From Vespula vulgaris (taxonomy: Eukaryota; Arthropoda; Insecta; Hymenoptera; Vespidae): a DNA stretch of 64,000 nt. The notes beneath the pieces are model-generated. The model was not told the origin of the DNA, did no database searches, and was given only the letters and a program-made list of their open reading frames with translations. Positions 61,646 through 64,000 of this stretch are shown piece after piece. The translations under genes were made by a program, and so were the position numbers. Position 1 is the stretch's first letter; each line of letters opens with the position of its first letter. The stretch is taken from positions 8,607,001-8,671,000 of the forward strand of contig NC_066588.1 in the NCBI RefSeq assembly GCF_905475345.1, given 5' to 3'.

Positions 61646-64000
61646 TTCCCTCCCACACTCATTCGTCCAGTTGCGCCGAAGCGTCGCGCCGTCGCGCTAT
61701 TCCTGTCCGACCGAAACTGCTGTTTACTACTTATCTCCTCTTTTTCGACCACATCTCGATCGCCACTCCGCTCCTACGACCACTAAACGCGTCGTCCTTG
61801 CAAATCGAAAAGGGGAAGAAATGATAGAGCCGTTATAGTTTTTTTATGATGTGTTAAATATTTTTATGATTTCACGGCGACATGATCGGCTTTAATACTA
61901 ACTTTGATAACTGTAATCCAAAGTTGGAGTTGAATGCTTTTTTTCTTCTTCTTTTCTGCTTTTTTTTTCTTTTTTCTTTTTTCAGGATATACAGGATATC
62001 CCATTTAATTAGAATATAAAATTGGGATATTTTTATTGTCTTCCATGATGTAGAGAAACAATCGTTCGATATAAATTTACTTGCTTCGAAAGGGAAAATT
62101 TCAAAGATATTACTTTGACCGTATAATGTATTTACAGAATAATATTCGGTTTTATTTAAAAAAGATATATTTCGCGCAAAAAGCGTTTCCATATAATTTT
62201 ATCTCTCTCTATCTTCGAACCGTGAATACTTTGTCCTGAAAGGTTCTTTTGTGTTGTCAAAAATAATAAAAATCATCAAAAATTTAATAAAACACTGTCT
62301 CTGTGAGAATACTCAAACTGGACTTTTTTATTCGCAATATATTCAACTCGACCTATTGCCTTTACCGTTTAACGATAAAAATAAAAATCCTTGAAAATAG
62401 AGAGTGTGAACGGTAGTTTATAAACCTTCCTTTCTTTTTTATCTCACTTATGTCAAAATAATATACAAGTTACAACTTTTTAATTTTCATGATCTGAATA
62501 GGCAGGATACATACTGTCACATGTACATACGTTGGATTAAACGAGTACAGATCGAGAGGATAAAATAGTCTGTATGCATCGAAGCTGATCCGTCTCCCGT
62601 TGGTGCACGAAACAAGGACGATCGTAATTAAAAAGTTTAGCTTGATTGGTCATCGCGCGGACTCGTGGCAGTTTGTTCTCGACAAACAGAGCTCACTGAA
62701 GTCAACTGCAACATCGGCGAGTTCGCTATCGAGCCTCGCGTACCGCAACCTTCCGGAAGTTGAAAGCACCACTTGTACGTGAAATCATTCGGTTTCCATC
62801 GGATGTGTTTGACCGATCGAATACCTCACGTTTGTGACGTTTGTTTGCTGGATCTCCTACTGCTAAATAAAAAAAAAAAAAAAAAAGAAGAAGAAGGAAA
62901 GAAAAAATGTATAGGATATTTTCTAACGAGTTCGTAGATTCACGTTTCTACGAATAAAAATAATATCTTCAGTTAAATACGCGCCGAGCGAGTGCAACAA
63001 TTAATTATATCAACCAAGAAACGTATTTCATTTGAATATATCAAATGATCCATCTCTACTGAAACAAGCGTAAAAGGAAAAAGAAGAAAAAAAAAACAAT
63101 ATATGCTTATGCGCGTTACATAGAAAGAATTTCACGAAGGAACGCGTCAGTAGTCATTGTGATAGATTTCGTCGGTGTCAAAGCGGTACTTAATACTTGC
63201 TACGTGGAATGCACTGGTAAGTAGAAAATAACGATTCCCATCGGACGAGGGACATTAAGCAACGGCTAGTAGTGCTATCGCTTCGAGTCATGGAACACGG
63301 TAACTCTTCTCCCATTGGTCCAACCTACGGACCGACATCAACCACGTTCAATCTTTTCGCGTGTCTTCGCCACACCGGTCAGCAAAAAGAATGTCTTTGG
63401 AACGCGACGGTGCACAGTTACGAGTAGGAGAATACAGAACAAAAAAGAGAGAGAGAGGGAGAAAGAGAGAGAAAGAGAGAAAGAAAGAAAAAGAGAGTAA
63501 ATAAAAAAGAGAAAGGGAGAAAGAGAAAGAGGATGAAAACTCGTATAATTCCGGATATACAGGGTACTCGTCTAATGCGTAAGAGCACAGACAAAGAAAT
63601 AGAAGAAGAAAATGAAGAAAAAGAAGATCACTCGGTCTAAACGTTCCTCGCTTAACTTCGACCGTCATTAGACGCTTAAACGTTGACGTGGCAAAGTAGC
63701 TTTCAAAGCTATCGAACGTAAAACGTTCGATACGAAAGGTAAGAACGTTGAAATAAAGTATGAACGATGGATAAAAATGTGGTGTGAGGGGGAAGGAGAG
63801 TGGTAAAGAGGAGAGAAGAGAAGAGCTCGAGACGATAGAAGAAACTATGGAAATTTAATGAGCCACCGCGGGATGCTGCTTCAAATGCAGTGTCAATGAA
63901 TACATTTACCGGGATTTTCACCAAAAATTTCCTATGCGCTTTGATTAAAACTGATATTGCAAGCGGCGTTCTCTTTCTTTCTTGTTCTTTCTATTTTTAT
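61646..64000. other. Noncoding stretch, right end
   Basis: 61660-61820 and 62580-62800 are the most GC-balanced parts but no product is recognised. CCAAT-like ACCAATC on the minus strand near 62650. GA/AAAG tract 63440-63530. No gene supported. Confidence 0.5.

Noticed and set aside
1..64000. tRNA, rRNA, CRISPR, bacterial operon or virus-like genes
   Set aside because: No cloverleaf with a T-loop motif, no rRNA similarity, no regularly spaced direct repeats with unique spacers, and no polymerase or capsid-like frames were seen by eye.

Overview
The window looks like a piece of an insect nuclear chromosome, most likely hymenopteran (bee, wasp or ant). It is strongly AT-rich and gene-poor. It is full of dinucleotide tracts: long (CT)n/(GA)n runs every 1-2 kb, (TA)n, (CA)n, (CATA)n and (GATA)n. 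It carries GT-AG introns, an AATAAA signal and Tc1/mariner-type debris with TA target duplications. There are no operons, Shine-Dalgarno sites, CRISPR arrays, or rRNA or tRNA genes that I can see. The order is inferred from style only; no marker gene proves it.

The only gene I can name lies on the minus strand. It is the 5' part of a secreted or membrane-bound alkaline phosphatase (ALP). Coding exon 1 (59152-59062) gives an initiator Met and a clean signal peptide and ends in a GT donor in phase 1. Coding exon 2 (40104-39791) begins at a CAG acceptor in phase 1. It encodes the N-terminal helix, a 21-residue glycine tract, the metal-binding GDGM motif and the GNTGEE segment, and it ends at a GTAAGT donor. 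Intron 1 is about 19 kb. I find no exon for the catalytic serine or the other metal ligands to the left of exon 2. Either intron 2 runs more than 39.7 kb past the left edge, or the next exon escaped me.

Layout. 1-137: possible TATA/initiator promoter on the plus strand. 138-39790: long noncoding stretch with microsatellites, an AT-rich complex tandem array (2.6-3.2 kb), a 330-bp TA-flanked MITE (18.12-18.45 kb), a roughly 100-bp tandem triplication (25.6-25.9 kb) and possible mariner ends (26.6 kb). 39791-40104: ALP exon 2. 40105-59061: ALP intron 1. It holds a degenerate long-inverted-repeat Tc1/mariner-like element (about 41.35-42.52 kb) related to the MITE, a 214-bp tandem duplication (45.8-46.3 kb), a cluster of alternating purine-pyrimidine runs (46.9-47.3 kb), one unrecognised small ORF (55.2-55.5 kb) and a possible terminal exon with poly(A) signal (56.96-56.85 kb), all of weak or moderate support. 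59062-59152: ALP exon 1. 59153-64000: less AT-rich upstream region with CAG repeats and CT/GA tracts, where the ALP promoter and 5' UTR should lie.

Most open frames over 60 codons here are translations of CT, GA or TA repeats and are not genes. The genuine biology is the split ALP gene, the transposon family and the repeat landscape.
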